From Erythrobacteraceae bacterium CFH 75059 (GTDB lineage: Bacteria > Pseudomonadota > Alphaproteobacteria > Sphingomonadales > Sphingomonadaceae): DNA of 64,000 bases. Location of the stretch: the NCBI GenBank assembly GCA_004331795.1, contig SJSR01000001.1, forward strand, positions 372,001 to 436,000. The letters are read 5' to 3'. The position numbers and the translations under genes are program-made. This document shows positions 48,988 through 58,733 of this stretch, in pieces (the stretch's first letter is position 1; each line of letters opens with the position of its first letter). Below the pieces are notes generated by a model. That model searched no databases. It saw only the letters and a program-made list of their open reading frames with translations, and had not been told where the DNA came from.

Positions 48988-49023
48988 ACCTTCTCCTAAC
49001 CGGCGCCTGTCTATGGCTCCCCG

Positions 49024-50757
49024 ATGGTCCGGTTGTTCCTGTGCATCGCGGCGGCGCTTGCCGTTCTGACGGGCTCTGCGGCCATGGCTGCACCCCAGGG
49101 CAAGAACAGCGTGGCGGCGTGCTGGACCAGCCTGCCACCCGCGCCCGCTCTGGCGGAGGCGCTCGCGTCGGCCAAATGGTCGTGCCGGAGGCGGATCTCG
49201 CATCTGACCGGGGAGCGGATCGCGGTGCGCTTCCCCCCCGCCACCGAGACAGGCGCACCGATCCGCCACTTCCGCGCCGGTCTGGGAAGTTTCGACCGCA
49301 TCACCCTTGTCGGCGAGGACGCCGACGGCACCCTGCTCACGAGCGCGCACAGCTTCGATTCGGTTCAGCCGCTGTCGGGGCAGCCGCTCTTTGCCCTTCC
49401 CTTCCCGCAGCCCGCCGAAGCGGCCGCGTTCTACGCGGTGATCGAACGGCCGCGCACCGGGCACATCCTCCACGCCATCGGCGCCACCGCCAACCCGCCC
49501 GGCAGCGAACGGGGTGAGCGCCTTGCGGTCACCGCGCTGGCGCTGCTGCTGGGCATGCTGCTGGTGCCGCCGCTCCTCGACGTGGCGGTGTTCCGGGTGC
49601 TGCGCCGCGGCGTGTTCCTGCAGCACGCTCTCGTCACGCTGTGCGTGGCCGGTCTGCTGTTCGTCTGGTCCGGACTGGTGTTCGAGATCGTCGATCTCAG
49701 CATGGCCGGCTGGTACCGGCTGCTGATGGTGATGCTCGGCCTGTGCGGGGTCAGCGCATGCCTGTTCAAGCGCTCCTTTGCCCTTGCCTCGCGCACGAAC
49801 CGCCGGGTGCCCGTCGCCTTGGCCGCCGGCGCCATCTACGCGGCGGTGATGACGGCGCTGTTCGCGGCGGGCGCGCTCGACACCCTCCTGCCCACCGGCA
49901 CCTTCGGCTACACGCTGCTGCCCGTCCTGCTGCTGCTCGGCACCGTCATGGGCATCGAGTTCCGCAAGGGCACCGGCACGGCGCGGATGCAGGTCGCCGG
50001 CTGGGCCCCGCTGCTGCTCTTCTTCGCCGTCCAGATGATCGCCGACCTGTTCTCGTACCGTCTTCCGGCCGACGGCCTCGTGTTCCTCGGCATGGGCGTC
50101 TTCATCGAGACGGTCATGTCGACCATCGCCATCAGCCTCCTGTTCCTTGCCATCCGGCGCGAGCGCGACGTGGCGCAGGCCCGCGCGCAGGTCATGGGCA
50201 ATCTGGCCGAGCGGGACCATCTCACCGGCCTGCTCAACCGCCGCGCCATCGACACCCGCTTCACCGGCCTGCGCAGCTGCGGCTACGACACGCTGGCGCT
50301 CATCGACATCGACCATTTCAAGGCCATCAACGATGTCAGCGGCCATTCGGTCGGCGATCAGGTGCTGGAGATCACCGCCCGCGTGCTGGCCAGCGACCCT
50401 GACAACATCGCCGTGCGCATGGGCGGGGAGGAGTTCCTGCTGCTGCTGCGCGGAGAGGATGCCGCCGCCCGGGCGGAGAAGCTCAGGCGGATGCTCTCGG
50501 TCCGGGTTGCGCGCGAGGTGGACGGGCTGGAACAGATCGTCACCGCGAGCATGGGGCTTCTGGTCCTGCCGTCCGACGCGCACGAACCCCTGTCGTTCTC
50601 GTCGGCCTATTCCCGCGCCGACCTGCTGCTCTATCAAGCCAAGCGCGAAGGCCGGAACCGCACCGTGACGGCGGTGTGGCGCCTGCTCGACCAGCGGCAG
50701 GACGGCTACGGCGAGCTTCCGGAACAGGACGGAACCGCTCCGGCCGCGGCCGCCTGA
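49024..50757 (+). CDS. Membrane GGDEF diguanylate cyclase
   Basis: A 577-aa protein. It has a signal-like first helix (residues 1-22) and a periplasmic region to about residue 165 with a beta-rich 7TMR-DISM-type look (SFDRITLVGEDADGTLL). Seven hydrophobic segments follow to about 380. The GGDEF domain has RDHLTGLLNRRAIDTRF, IDIDHFKAINDVSGHSVGD and the active variant MGGEEF. The RxxD inhibitory site is not present (DPDN occupies that place), so product inhibition by that route is unlikely. There is no EAL domain. Starts at ATG 49024, downstream of ald. Confidence 0.9.
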   Translation: MVRLFLCIAAALAVLTGSAAMAAPQGKNSVAACWTSLPPAPALAEALASAKWSCRRRISHLTGERIAVRFPPATETGAPIRHFRAGLGSFDRITLVGEDADGTLLTSAHSFDSVQPLSGQPLFALPFPQPAEAAAFYAVIERPRTGHILHAIGATANPPGSERGERLAVTALALLLGMLLVPPLLDVAVFRVLRRGVFLQHALVTLCVAGLLFVWSGLVFEIVDLSMAGWYRLLMVMLGLCGVSACLFKRSFALASRTNRRVPVALAAGAIYAAVMTALFAAGALDTLLPTGTFGYTLLPVLLLLGTVMGIEFRKGTGTARMQVAGWAPLLLFFAVQMIADLFSYRLPADGLVFLGMGVFIETVMSTIAISLLFLAIRRERDVAQARAQVMGNLAERDHLTGLLNRRAIDTRFTGLRSCGYDTLALIDIDHFKAINDVSGHSVGDQVLEITARVLASDPDNIAVRMGGEEFLLLLRGEDAAARAEKLRRMLSVRVAREVDGLEQIVTASMGLLVLPSDAHEPLSFSSAYSRADLLLYQAKREGRNRTVTAVWRLLDQRQDGYGELPEQDGTAPAAAA

Positions 50758-50760
50758 GGA

Positions 50761-51204
50761 TCAGCTCCCGCCGCCGCCGTTGCCGGAACCCGGACCGGTT
50801 GCGGCGCGAAACGGCGCGGCAACGTCGTCACGCACACGCATCGGCCGGCCGCTGCTGCGCTCGATCAGGGCCCAGGTGCTGCGCGCTGCGACAAGCACCG
50901 GTCCGCCCGGCCGCCGGAACTCGACGCAGCGGTCGAACCGCGCCCCCCGCGGCGGGTCGGGGATGAAGGTGCGCGCCTCCACCGTCTCCCCTGTGCCGAT
51001 GTTGCCGCGATAGTCGATCTCGTGCCGCGTCACGACCCACAGGAGGTCGCGCACATGCTCGGGCGCGGCGACCGCCTGCCAGTGGGCGGTGGCGATCTCC
51101 TGCACCCAGAGCAGCCAGACGGTGTTGTTGACATGCCCGAGCTCGTCGATGTCCGCGGCGGCGGCGGTGAACGTCATCGCGAAGGCGGGCCGATCCCGGT
51201 CCAC
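50761..51204 (-). CDS. 4-hydroxybenzoyl-CoA thioesterase-like (hot-dog) protein
   Basis: A 147-aa hot-dog fold acyl-CoA thioesterase of the 4HBT/YbgC type: DIDELGHVNNTVWLLWVQE with the conserved Asp and GHVNN, TRHEIDYRGNIGTGETVEART and LVAARSTWALIERSSGRP. The C-terminus is Gly-rich. Its GTG start (51204) directly follows the TAG of the oligopeptidase gene (TAGGTG); ATG 51177 is an alternative that would lose nine residues before the active-site loop. The physiological substrate is unknown. Confidence 0.85.
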   Translation of the reverse strand: MDRDRPAFAMTFTAAAADIDELGHVNNTVWLLWVQEIATAHWQAVAAPEHVRDLLWVVTRHEIDYRGNIGTGETVEARTFIPDPPRGARFDRCVEFRRPGGPVLVAARSTWALIERSSGRPMRVRDDVAAPFRAATGPGSGNGGGGS

Positions 51205-53469
51205 CTACGGTGCCAGACCCAGCTGCCAGAGGATGAACGCGTATTCCTCCGCCGTTTCGCGCAGGGCGGTGAACCGGCCCGACTTGCCGCCGTGTCCGGC
51301 GCCCATGTTGGTCTTGAGCAGCAGGATGTTGTCGTCGGTCTTGGTCGCACGCAGCCGCGCCGCCCACTTCGCCGGCTCCCAGTAGGTCACCCGCGGGTCG
51401 TTGAGCCCCGCCGTGATGAGGAGCGGCGGGTAGTCCTGCGCCCGGACGTTGTCGTAGGGGGAATAGGCGCGGAGCGTTTCGAACGCGGCCCGGTCGGTGA
51501 TCGGGTCGCCCCATTCGGGCCACTCTCCGGGAGTGAGCGGCAAGGTGCCGTCCAGCATGGTGTTCAGGACGTCGACGAACGGCACATGGGCCACCACCGC
51601 GCCCCACAGGTCGGGATCGGAATTGATCACCGCTCCCATCACCGTGCCCCCGGCCGAACCGCCCGAGGCGCTGATCCGCCCCGGCGTGGTATAGCCGGCG
51701 GCGATCAGCCCGCGCGCGGCGTCGACGAAGTCGGTGAAGGTGTTGGTGCGCTGTGCAAGCTTGCCGGCAAGGTACCAGTTGCGTCCCAGATCATCGCCGC
51801 CCCGCACATGGGCGATGGCAAAGGCCATGCCCCGGTCGAGCAGGCTGAGCCGGCTGGTGGAAAAGCCCGGCGGCACGGCGATGCCGTAGGAGCCGTACGC
51901 ATACAGGTGCAGCGGCCCGCCCGGACCGCCGTTCAGCGCATCGCGGTCGCGCCGGTAGACGATCGACACCGGCACCCGTGTTCCGTCGCGGGCGGTGATG
52001 TCCACCCGCTCCGTGGCGTAAAGCGCCGGATCATACCCGCTCGGAATCTCCTGCCGCTTCAGCAGTTCCAGCCGCCCGTCCGCGACATGGTAGTCGAACA
52101 CCGACCCCGGAGTGACCATCGACTGGTAGGACAGCCGCAGCCGGTCGGTGGCGTATTCGGGATTGCTGGACAGGCCGGCGACGAAGCTCGCCTCGGGGAA
52201 GGCGATGGGAGTCGCCGCGGCCGGATCGGAGTAGGACCGCACCTCGATCTGGTCGAGACCCTGCCGCCGCCCTTCCGTGACGAAGAAGTCGCGGAACAGC
52301 GACACTTCGGTGAGATAGAAGCTGTCCGAGCCGGGGATCAGCGTTTGCCACGCGCCCGGCTGCGCGAGCGGCGCCGTGGCGAGGCGGAAGTTCACATGCT
52401 CGTCATTCGTGAGGACGAAGACGGTGCCCTCGCGAACATCGACGCTGTACTCCACCCCCTTCTGCCGCGGCCGCACCAGCACCTGCGGCCCGGTCGGATC
52501 GTCGGCGCGCACAAGCCGCACCTCGCTCGTCTCGTTGTCGCCCGTGCTGATGATCAGCCAGTCTTCCTGCGCCGACAGGTCGCTGTCGACCCGGAACCCC
52601 TCGTCGGCTTCCTTGTACAGCTCGATGTCCGCGTCGACCGGCGTGCCGAGCCGGTGCAGCCGGGCATTGTCGACCCGCCATTCGGGCGTCGCCAGCCCGT
52701 ATACCAGCGCCGTGTCGTTCGCCACCCACACCGGTCCGGTCAGCGTTCCGGGAATGGCATCCGGGAGGAGCTCGCCCGTTTCCAGATCCTTGATCCGGAT
52801 GGTGAACCGCTCCGACCCGTCGTCGTCATAGGAGTAGGCGAGATAACGGCCGTTGCGGCTGACCGTCGCCGCGCCGAGGCGGAAATACTCCTTGCCTTCG
52901 GCGAGCTGGTTCTCGTCCAGGATGAGCGTGGCGCGCGCCTCCGCCCCGGCCGCACCAGCAGGCCGGCGGTAATGCTTGCGGTACTGCGCGCCCGTGTCGA
53001 AGGCCGACCAGTACACCCAGTCGCCGTCCTTCTGCGGCACGGTGCTGTCGTCCTCCTTGATGCGCCCGCGCATCTCGGCAAACAGCGTCTCCACCAGCGT
53101 TTCCCGCGGCGCCATGACCGCCTCGAAATAGGCGTTCTCCGCCTCGAGATAGGCGAGCACGTCGGCGTCGTCGATGGTCGGGTAGGACTGGTCGCGCAAC
53201 CAGTGATACGGATCGTCCAGGGTTTCCCCATGCACGGTGACACGGTGCGGCCGCCGTTCGGCGACCGGCGGCGTGGGCCTGGCCGCCGCGGCCCATCTGG
53301 GCTGGGGGTCCGCAGCGGGGTTCGGGCTGGCGTTGGCGGCCGCAGCTTCGGCCAGAGCGTCAGGGGTGTCGGACACGCGGACTTCCTGTGATTGCGGGAT
53401 ATGGGCGCAGGCGCCAAGCATGGCGGCGCCACATGCGGCGAGAAGGGGGATCAGACCTCGTGACCGCAC
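51205..53469 (-). CDS. S9 family oligopeptidase (oligopeptidase B-like), predicted lipoprotein
   Basis: A 754-aa serine peptidase. The N-terminus has an export signal with lipobox-like LGAC at residues 18-21 and an Ala/Pro linker to about residue 65. A beta-propeller follows and then the catalytic domain: Ser in SGGSAGGTVMGAV, Asp in LNDPRVTYWEP, His in GAGHGGKSGRF. DDPYHWLRDQSYPTIDDADV marks the start of the core. Oligopeptidase B normally is cytoplasmic, so the lipoprotein signal is a variant, as seen in other sphingomonads. The start is GTG 53469. Divergent from aminopeptidase P. Confidence 0.92.
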   Translation of the reverse strand: MRSRGLIPLLAACGAAMLGACAHIPQSQEVRVSDTPDALAEAAAANASPNPAADPQPRWAAAARPTPPVAERRPHRVTVHGETLDDPYHWLRDQSYPTIDDADVLAYLEAENAYFEAVMAPRETLVETLFAEMRGRIKEDDSTVPQKDGDWVYWSAFDTGAQYRKHYRRPAGAAGAEARATLILDENQLAEGKEYFRLGAATVSRNGRYLAYSYDDDGSERFTIRIKDLETGELLPDAIPGTLTGPVWVANDTALVYGLATPEWRVDNARLHRLGTPVDADIELYKEADEGFRVDSDLSAQEDWLIISTGDNETSEVRLVRADDPTGPQVLVRPRQKGVEYSVDVREGTVFVLTNDEHVNFRLATAPLAQPGAWQTLIPGSDSFYLTEVSLFRDFFVTEGRRQGLDQIEVRSYSDPAAATPIAFPEASFVAGLSSNPEYATDRLRLSYQSMVTPGSVFDYHVADGRLELLKRQEIPSGYDPALYATERVDITARDGTRVPVSIVYRRDRDALNGGPGGPLHLYAYGSYGIAVPPGFSTSRLSLLDRGMAFAIAHVRGGDDLGRNWYLAGKLAQRTNTFTDFVDAARGLIAAGYTTPGRISASGGSAGGTVMGAVINSDPDLWGAVVAHVPFVDVLNTMLDGTLPLTPGEWPEWGDPITDRAAFETLRAYSPYDNVRAQDYPPLLITAGLNDPRVTYWEPAKWAARLRATKTDDNILLLKTNMGAGHGGKSGRFTALRETAEEYAFILWQLGLAP

Positions 53470-53585
53470 GCGGCGTTCTCCTGCTGGTGGCGCGGTGGCG
53501 CGGGTGGAAAGACGGGCAGCGTCGTCCTATGGTGCCCGCGGACCGCCGGCAAGCCCGTCCGTCCGCAGCGCAAGGAACCCGCCTC

Positions 53586-55415
53586 ATGCTCCAGCATACC
53601 CTCGAAGCCCGCCTGAGCGCCCTGCGCGAGGAACTCGTCGCGCGCGGCCTCGACGGATTCGTGGTGCCGATCAGCGACGAACACATGAGCGAGTATGTGG
53701 GCGACTACGCGCAGAGGCTGGCCTGGCTGACGGGCTTTGGCGGCTCGGCCGGCAGCGCGGTGGTGCTCTCGCGCGGCTACGAGGGGCGCGGGGCGGCCGT
53801 GTTCGTCGACGGCCGTTACACGCTGCAGGTCCGCGATCAGGTTCCCGCCGCCCTCTACGAACATGTCGGGGTGCCTCAGTCCTCTGTGGCGCAGTGGCTG
53901 GCAGACCACGCGCCGGACGGGGCGCGGATCGGCTACGACCCGTGGCTGCACACCGCCGCGTTCGTGCGCACGCTGACGGATGCGCTGCGCGGCAGGGGCG
54001 GCGTCGCCGTCGCGGTCGACGACAATCCCGTCGATGCGATCTGGCCCGACCAGCCCCTGCGGTCCGCCGCTCCGGTCATGCTGCACGCCCATGCCGACGC
54101 GGGCGAGGACAGCGCGTCCAAGCGCGCCCGGATTGCCGACGCGCTGAGCACGGCGGGGGAAGATTCGGCGGTCATCGCGGCGCTGGACAGCGTCGCCTGG
54201 CTCTTCAACATCCGCGGCACGGACGTCGCGCACTCTCCGCTGGCCCTGGCCTTCGCGCTGGCGCACGCGGACGGCACGGCCGACCTGTTCCTTGCGGCCG
54301 AAAAGCAGACCCCCGACCTCGCGGCCCATCTCGGCAATGCCGTCCGCCTTCACGATCGCGACGCCTTCGTGCCGGCGCTGGGGGCACTCGGCGGGAAGCG
54401 TGTGCGGGTGGATCCGGAACGCTCGGTCGCCGCGATCACCCAGGCGCTGGAGAGCGCCGGAGCGACCGTTGTGGCCGCGACCGACCCGACCGTGCTGCCA
54501 AAGGCGATCAAGAACCGGGTGGAGCAGGACGGCCATCGCGCCGCACAGGTCCGCGACGGCGCGGCGGTGGCGCGCTTCCTGCACTGGCTCAGTGTCACCG
54601 CGCCCCGCGGCGAGGTCGACGAGCTGTCCGCGGCGGCACGGCTGCACGCCTTCCGCGAAGACACCGGACTGCTGGTCGACACCTCCTTCGACACGATATC
54701 GGGCGCGGGGCCGAACGGCGCGGTGGTGCATTACCGCGCGACGGAGGAGACAAACCGCCTGCTCGAGCCGGGGAGCCTCTATCTGGTCGATTCCGGCGGT
54801 CAGTATCGCGACGGCACCACCGACATCACCCGCACGGTGTGGATCGACACGCTGGAAGGGACGGCACCCACGGCCGAGATGCGCGACCGCTTCACCCGCG
54901 TGCTCAAGGGGCACATCGCCCTTGCCGCCGCCGTCTTCCCCGAAGGGACGAGCGGCGGGCAGCTCGACGTGCTCGCGCGCCAGCACCTGTGGGCCGCGGG
55001 CCTCGACTACGCGCACGGCACCGGCCACGGCGTCGGCAGCTTCCTGTGCGTGCACGAGGGTCCGGCGCGGATCGCCAAGCCGCAAGGAGGCCAGGCCGGC
55101 ACGGCGCATCCGCTGCATGCGGGCATGATCCTGTCGAACGAACCGGGCTTCTACAAGGAAGGCGCATGGGGCATCCGGATCGAGAACCTCGTGCTGGTGG
55201 AGCCGCGTGCCCTGCCGGGTGCGGAAACGGGATTCCTGGGCTTCGAGACGCTGACCTTCGCCCCCATCGACCGGCGGCTCGTCGAGCCCGGCCTGCTCAG
55301 CGAGGCCGAACGGACCTGGCTCGACGACTATCACGCACAGGTGCTCCGCCGCATTGGGCCGCAGCTCGACGGGGACGTGCTGGCCTGGCTCGAGGAGCAG
55401 TGCGCGCCGCTCTGA
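53586..55415 (+). CDS. Xaa-Pro aminopeptidase (M24B family)
   Basis: Removes N-terminal residues next to proline. A 609-aa protein of the long form, with two N-terminal creatinase-like domains (DGFVVPISDEHMSEYVGDYA at the start and a second module from about residue 160). The dinuclear metal site has Asp in LVDSGGQY, Asp in GTTDITRT, His in GTGHGVGSFL, Glu in SNEPGFY and Glu in IRIENL. AAGGAA precedes ATG 53586. Divergent from the S9 peptidase by 116 bases; the two may serve in peptide breakdown together. Confidence 0.93.
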   Translation: MLQHTLEARLSALREELVARGLDGFVVPISDEHMSEYVGDYAQRLAWLTGFGGSAGSAVVLSRGYEGRGAAVFVDGRYTLQVRDQVPAALYEHVGVPQSSVAQWLADHAPDGARIGYDPWLHTAAFVRTLTDALRGRGGVAVAVDDNPVDAIWPDQPLRSAAPVMLHAHADAGEDSASKRARIADALSTAGEDSAVIAALDSVAWLFNIRGTDVAHSPLALAFALAHADGTADLFLAAEKQTPDLAAHLGNAVRLHDRDAFVPALGALGGKRVRVDPERSVAAITQALESAGATVVAATDPTVLPKAIKNRVEQDGHRAAQVRDGAAVARFLHWLSVTAPRGEVDELSAAARLHAFREDTGLLVDTSFDTISGAGPNGAVVHYRATEETNRLLEPGSLYLVDSGGQYRDGTTDITRTVWIDTLEGTAPTAEMRDRFTRVLKGHIALAAAVFPEGTSGGQLDVLARQHLWAAGLDYAHGTGHGVGSFLCVHEGPARIAKPQGGQAGTAHPLHAGMILSNEPGFYKEGAWGIRIENLVLVEPRALPGAETGFLGFETLTFAPIDRRLVEPGLLSEAERTWLDDYHAQVLRRIGPQLDGDVLAWLEEQCAPL

Positions 55416-55605
55416 AAGCGACGGCGGTCGGGGGAGAACGGCCCGCCGGCACGGGCTTGCGGCCGGCTGTCGATGCGGTTCAGCGACTCGCAAGGCGCGG
55501 GCGTCCAGATTGACCTTTCGCGGGCGCAGCGGCCCACGGCCGGCCAGGCGCCCATCCGTTCTCAGTCCGCGGCGCCCGTGCGTCCGGCGAAACAGGATAA
55601 CCCCT

Positions 55606-56091
55606 ATGCACCGCTTCACCTTCTTCCTTGCCGCTGGCTCACTTGCCGCCGCCGCCAGCACCGTCGCCGCCGCACAGCCGGCCGAGCGCGCGCCGCAGAC
55701 CCGGGAGGCCGCGATTGCGCAGGCCGAGCGTGCGTTCGCCGCACTGGATGCGAATGGCGATGGCGTTGTCGATGCCCGCGACATGGAGACGCGCCGGCAG
55801 CAGATGTTCGCGCGTCTCGACACCAACGGGGACGGCGTCGTCAGCCGGGCCGAATGGGATGCCGCTGCCGCGCAGCGTGCGCAGCGCGGCGGCGACCGGC
55901 GCGCCGGCGCCGGTCCGCGCGGCCGCTGGGCGCAGCGCGAGGGCGCGACGGGCCTGACCCGCGAACAGTTCGTGGCCGCGGCCACCGCCCGCTTCGACCG
56001 CGCCGACGCAAACCGCGACGGCACGGTGAGCGCGGACGAGCGCCGCGCCGTCCGCGAGGCGTTCCGCACGGAGCGGCGCAGCGGCAACTGA
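55606..56091 (+). CDS. Exported EF-hand calcium-binding protein
   Basis: A 161-aa protein with a signal peptide (residues 1-22, STVAAAQ cleavage). Three EF-hand-type loops are seen: DANGDGVVDARD (48-59), DTNGDGVVSRAE (72-83) and DANRDGTVSADE (134-145). Each has Asp at the first loop position and Asp or Glu at the twelfth. The region between loops two and three is Arg/Gly-rich. Such small periplasmic EF-hand proteins are common in sphingomonads; the role is unknown. No good Shine-Dalgarno sequence is visible; AGGATAA lies 8 bases upstream. Confidence 0.85.
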   Translation: MHRFTFFLAAGSLAAAASTVAAAQPAERAPQTREAAIAQAERAFAALDANGDGVVDARDMETRRQQMFARLDTNGDGVVSRAEWDAAAAQRAQRGGDRRAGAGPRGRWAQREGATGLTREQFVAAATARFDRADANRDGTVSADERRAVREAFRTERRSGN

Positions 56092-56235
56092 ACGGGCCGG
56101 TAGGGCGCAGGCGCGGCGCGTGCCTTCGCCCGCGCTCCGACGGCCGCGCCCCCTGGTTCCCGTCTGCCGCGAACGCGCCCGCACGCCGGGCGCGATCCGG
56201 CTCCGCACCCTCTTCCAAATTCCCCGCCCCGCTTT

Positions 56236-58071
56236 ATGGCGGGAGCCGTGGCCGAGACAGCTCCCTTCGTCCTGCTCGACGACGCGCGCGATGATCCGGC
56301 GGCGGAGGCACGGCTCTATGAGCATCCGGCGGAGGTCTTCGTCGCCCGGCGCCCCGCGGATGTCGGCCCCGTTCTCGCCGCGGCTCAGGACGCCCTGCAG
56401 TCGCGGGGCGGAACGCTGGCGGGCTGTCTTGCCTATGAAGCCGGGCTGGCGCTGGAGCCGCGGCTGGCCCCTCTCGTCGCCGGGCGCAGCGGGAGTGCCG
56501 GGCCGCTCGTCTGGCTGGCCCGTTTCGACCGGTGCGAAACCATCAAGGGCGCGGATGTTGCCGCGCGTCTCGCCGCCCGCAGCGACGCAGCGGTGCGGGC
56601 ACCCGGCATCGGTCCGCTGGACCCGGCGGTCGGCCCCGGCACCTACGCCGCACAGGTGGCGCGCCTCCAGCGGGCGATCGCCGACGGCGACATCTACCAG
56701 GCGAACCTCACCTTCGCGCTCGAAGGCGGGTACGAGGGCGATCCGGTGGCGCTGTACGCGGCCTTGCGCCCGCTTGCCGGAGCAGGGCACGGCGCGCTGA
56801 TCCACGACGGCGGCCACTGGCTGCTGTCCTTCTCGCCGGAACTGTTCGTGGCGCTCACATCCGGCACGCTGACGGCGCGGCCGATGAAGGGCACGCGGCC
56901 ACGCGGCGCCGACGCGGCGCACGACCGGGCGCTGCGCGAGGCGCTCGCCGGCTCGGCCAAGGACCGGGCCGAGAACCTGATGATCGTCGATCTGATGCGC
57001 AACGATCTGGCGCGCATCGCGCAGCCGGGCAGCGTGCAGGTGGCCGAGCCGTTCCGCATCGAGAGTTTCCCCACCGTTCACCAGATGGTGACGGAGGTGA
57101 CGGCGATGCTTGCCGACGGCGTCACGGGGCTGGACGTGCTGAAAGCGCTGTTCCCGTCCGGCTCGATCACCGGCGCGCCGAAGATGCGGGCCATCGAACT
57201 CCTCGCCGATGTCGAGAGCGCGCCCCGCGGTCCCTATTGCGGGGCGATCGGCCGCTGGGAGGCCGGTGGCGACATGGCGTGGAACGTGGCCATCCGGACG
57301 CTGCGCCTCACGCCGGTCGAGAACGCGCGCGGCACGGCCGTGCTCGGCGTCGGCTCCGCCATCGTCGCTGACAGCGACCCGATGACCGAATGGCGCGAAT
57401 GCCTGACCAAGGGCGCCTTCGTGCGCGCCGGCGGCCCTGAAACGGGCGTGGCCCGCTTCGATCTTCTGGAGACGATGCGCGCCGACGGGACGGGCCGCAT
57501 CGAGCTGCTCGCGCTGCACCTGCAGCGGCTCGAGGCGAGCGCCCGGGAACTGGGCGCCGCCATCGACCTGCACGAGATCCGCAACCTCGTGCAGGCGGCG
57601 TGCTTCCGCATCGAGCGCCCATCCGTGGTGCGCCTTCGCCTTTCGCGCAGCGGCAAGGTGGCGGTCGAGACGCGCCCCCTGCCCGCCGCATGGCCGGAGC
57701 CGGCCGGCTGCATCCTGCTGCCGCTTCCGGTCGATCCGGGCGACTGGCGCCTGCGCCACAAGACGAGCGACCGCCACTTCTACGACGAGGCAAGCGCGGC
57801 CGCAGCGTCGGCCGGGGCGCAGGAGGCTCTGCTCGTCGCACCCGGCGGCGAAGTGACGGAAGGCGCGATCACCAGCGTGTTCGTGCCCGACGGCGCGGGA
57901 CGGCTCGTCACCCCGCCGCTGGCGCTCGGCCTGCTGCCGGGCGTGCTGCGCCGTTCGCTGCTCGACAGCGGCAAGGCTCGCGAAGGCGTGGTCCGGCCGG
58001 CCGATCTGGCGAACGGGTTCTTTGTCGGCAATGCGGTCCGCGGCCTTGTGCCGGCGCGGCTTCAGCCGTGA
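56236..58071 (+). CDS. pabB: PabB-PabC fusion: aminodeoxychorismate synthase plus lyase
   Basis: Makes 4-aminobenzoate for folate. A 611-aa fusion. Residues about 1-385 are aminodeoxychorismate synthase component I (GDIYQANLTFALEGGYEGDP, RPMKGTRPRGADAA, LMIVDLMRNDLARIA, SGSITGAPKMRAIE, YCGAIGRW). The remainder is the PLP-dependent aminodeoxychorismate lyase (FDLLETMRADGTG, the PLP-lysine region HKTSDRHFYDEA, GEVTEGAITSVFV). The amidotransferase PabA is not nearby. Its TGA overlaps the GTG of the pseudouridine synthase (58068-58071). Confidence 0.94.
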   Translation: MAGAVAETAPFVLLDDARDDPAAEARLYEHPAEVFVARRPADVGPVLAAAQDALQSRGGTLAGCLAYEAGLALEPRLAPLVAGRSGSAGPLVWLARFDRCETIKGADVAARLAARSDAAVRAPGIGPLDPAVGPGTYAAQVARLQRAIADGDIYQANLTFALEGGYEGDPVALYAALRPLAGAGHGALIHDGGHWLLSFSPELFVALTSGTLTARPMKGTRPRGADAAHDRALREALAGSAKDRAENLMIVDLMRNDLARIAQPGSVQVAEPFRIESFPTVHQMVTEVTAMLADGVTGLDVLKALFPSGSITGAPKMRAIELLADVESAPRGPYCGAIGRWEAGGDMAWNVAIRTLRLTPVENARGTAVLGVGSAIVADSDPMTEWRECLTKGAFVRAGGPETGVARFDLLETMRADGTGRIELLALHLQRLEASARELGAAIDLHEIRNLVQAACFRIERPSVVRLRLSRSGKVAVETRPLPAAWPEPAGCILLPLPVDPGDWRLRHKTSDRHFYDEASAAAASAGAQEALLVAPGGEVTEGAITSVFVPDGAGRLVTPPLALGLLPGVLRRSLLDSGKAREGVVRPADLANGFFVGNAVRGLVPARLQP

Positions 58072-58733
58072 CCCCGCATCCGCCGATCCTGTTCGAGGAT
58101 GCCGAGGCGCTGGTCATCGACAAACCCGGCGGCTTGCCGATCGAACGGCCGCGCCGGGGCGGCGCCGCCCTTGAAGACCATTACGATGCCCTTCGGCTCG
58201 GCTTCGCGCGCGCGCCCGTCCCCGTGCACCGGCTGGACACCGACACGTCCGGATGCCTGCTGCTCGCACGTCATCCGCGGGCGCTCGCCCGGTTTGCCCG
58301 CGCCTTCGCGGAGCGACGGGTGGACAAGACCTATGTGGGCATCCTTGCAGGCACGCTTGCCGGTGAGGAGGGGACGATCGCACTCGCTCTCGCCAAGATC
58401 AGCAGCGCCGGCAAGGGCTGGCGCATGATCGCGGCCCGCAGGGGCAAGCCGGCGCTCACCCACTGGGAGCGGCTGGCGACGGCCGGCGGCCTGTCGCTGG
58501 TGCGCTTTCGGCCGGTGACCGGACGCACGCACCAGATCCGGGTCCACGCGGCGGAAGGGCTCGGCCTGCCCCTGCTGGGCGATCCGGTCTACGGCGCGCC
58601 CGATCCGCGCACCGGACGGACGATGCTTCACGCCGAACAGCTGGCGCTGCCGAGGGCGGGCAAGCCCGGGATCGAGGCGAAGGCTCCATGGCCGCCCGAC
58701 TTCGCCCGGTTCGGCTTTGCCGAGTCCGGATGA
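58068..58733 (+). CDS. RluA-family pseudouridine synthase
   Basis: A 221-aa enzyme that isomerises uridine in rRNA or tRNA. Catalytic Asp in HRLDTDTSGCLLLAR. Further marks are VIDKPGGLPIERP, KTYVGILAGTLAGEEGTI, FRPVTGRTHQIRVHAAEGLGLPLLGDPVYG and HAEQLALP. There is no S4 domain. Start GTG 58068, coupled to pabB by GTGA; its own stop overlaps the arfB start by ATGA. The target uridine is unknown. Confidence 0.9.
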   Translation: MTPHPPILFEDAEALVIDKPGGLPIERPRRGGAALEDHYDALRLGFARAPVPVHRLDTDTSGCLLLARHPRALARFARAFAERRVDKTYVGILAGTLAGEEGTIALALAKISSAGKGWRMIAARRGKPALTHWERLATAGGLSLVRFRPVTGRTHQIRVHAAEGLGLPLLGDPVYGAPDPRTGRTMLHAEQLALPRAGKPGIEAKAPWPPDFARFGFAESG

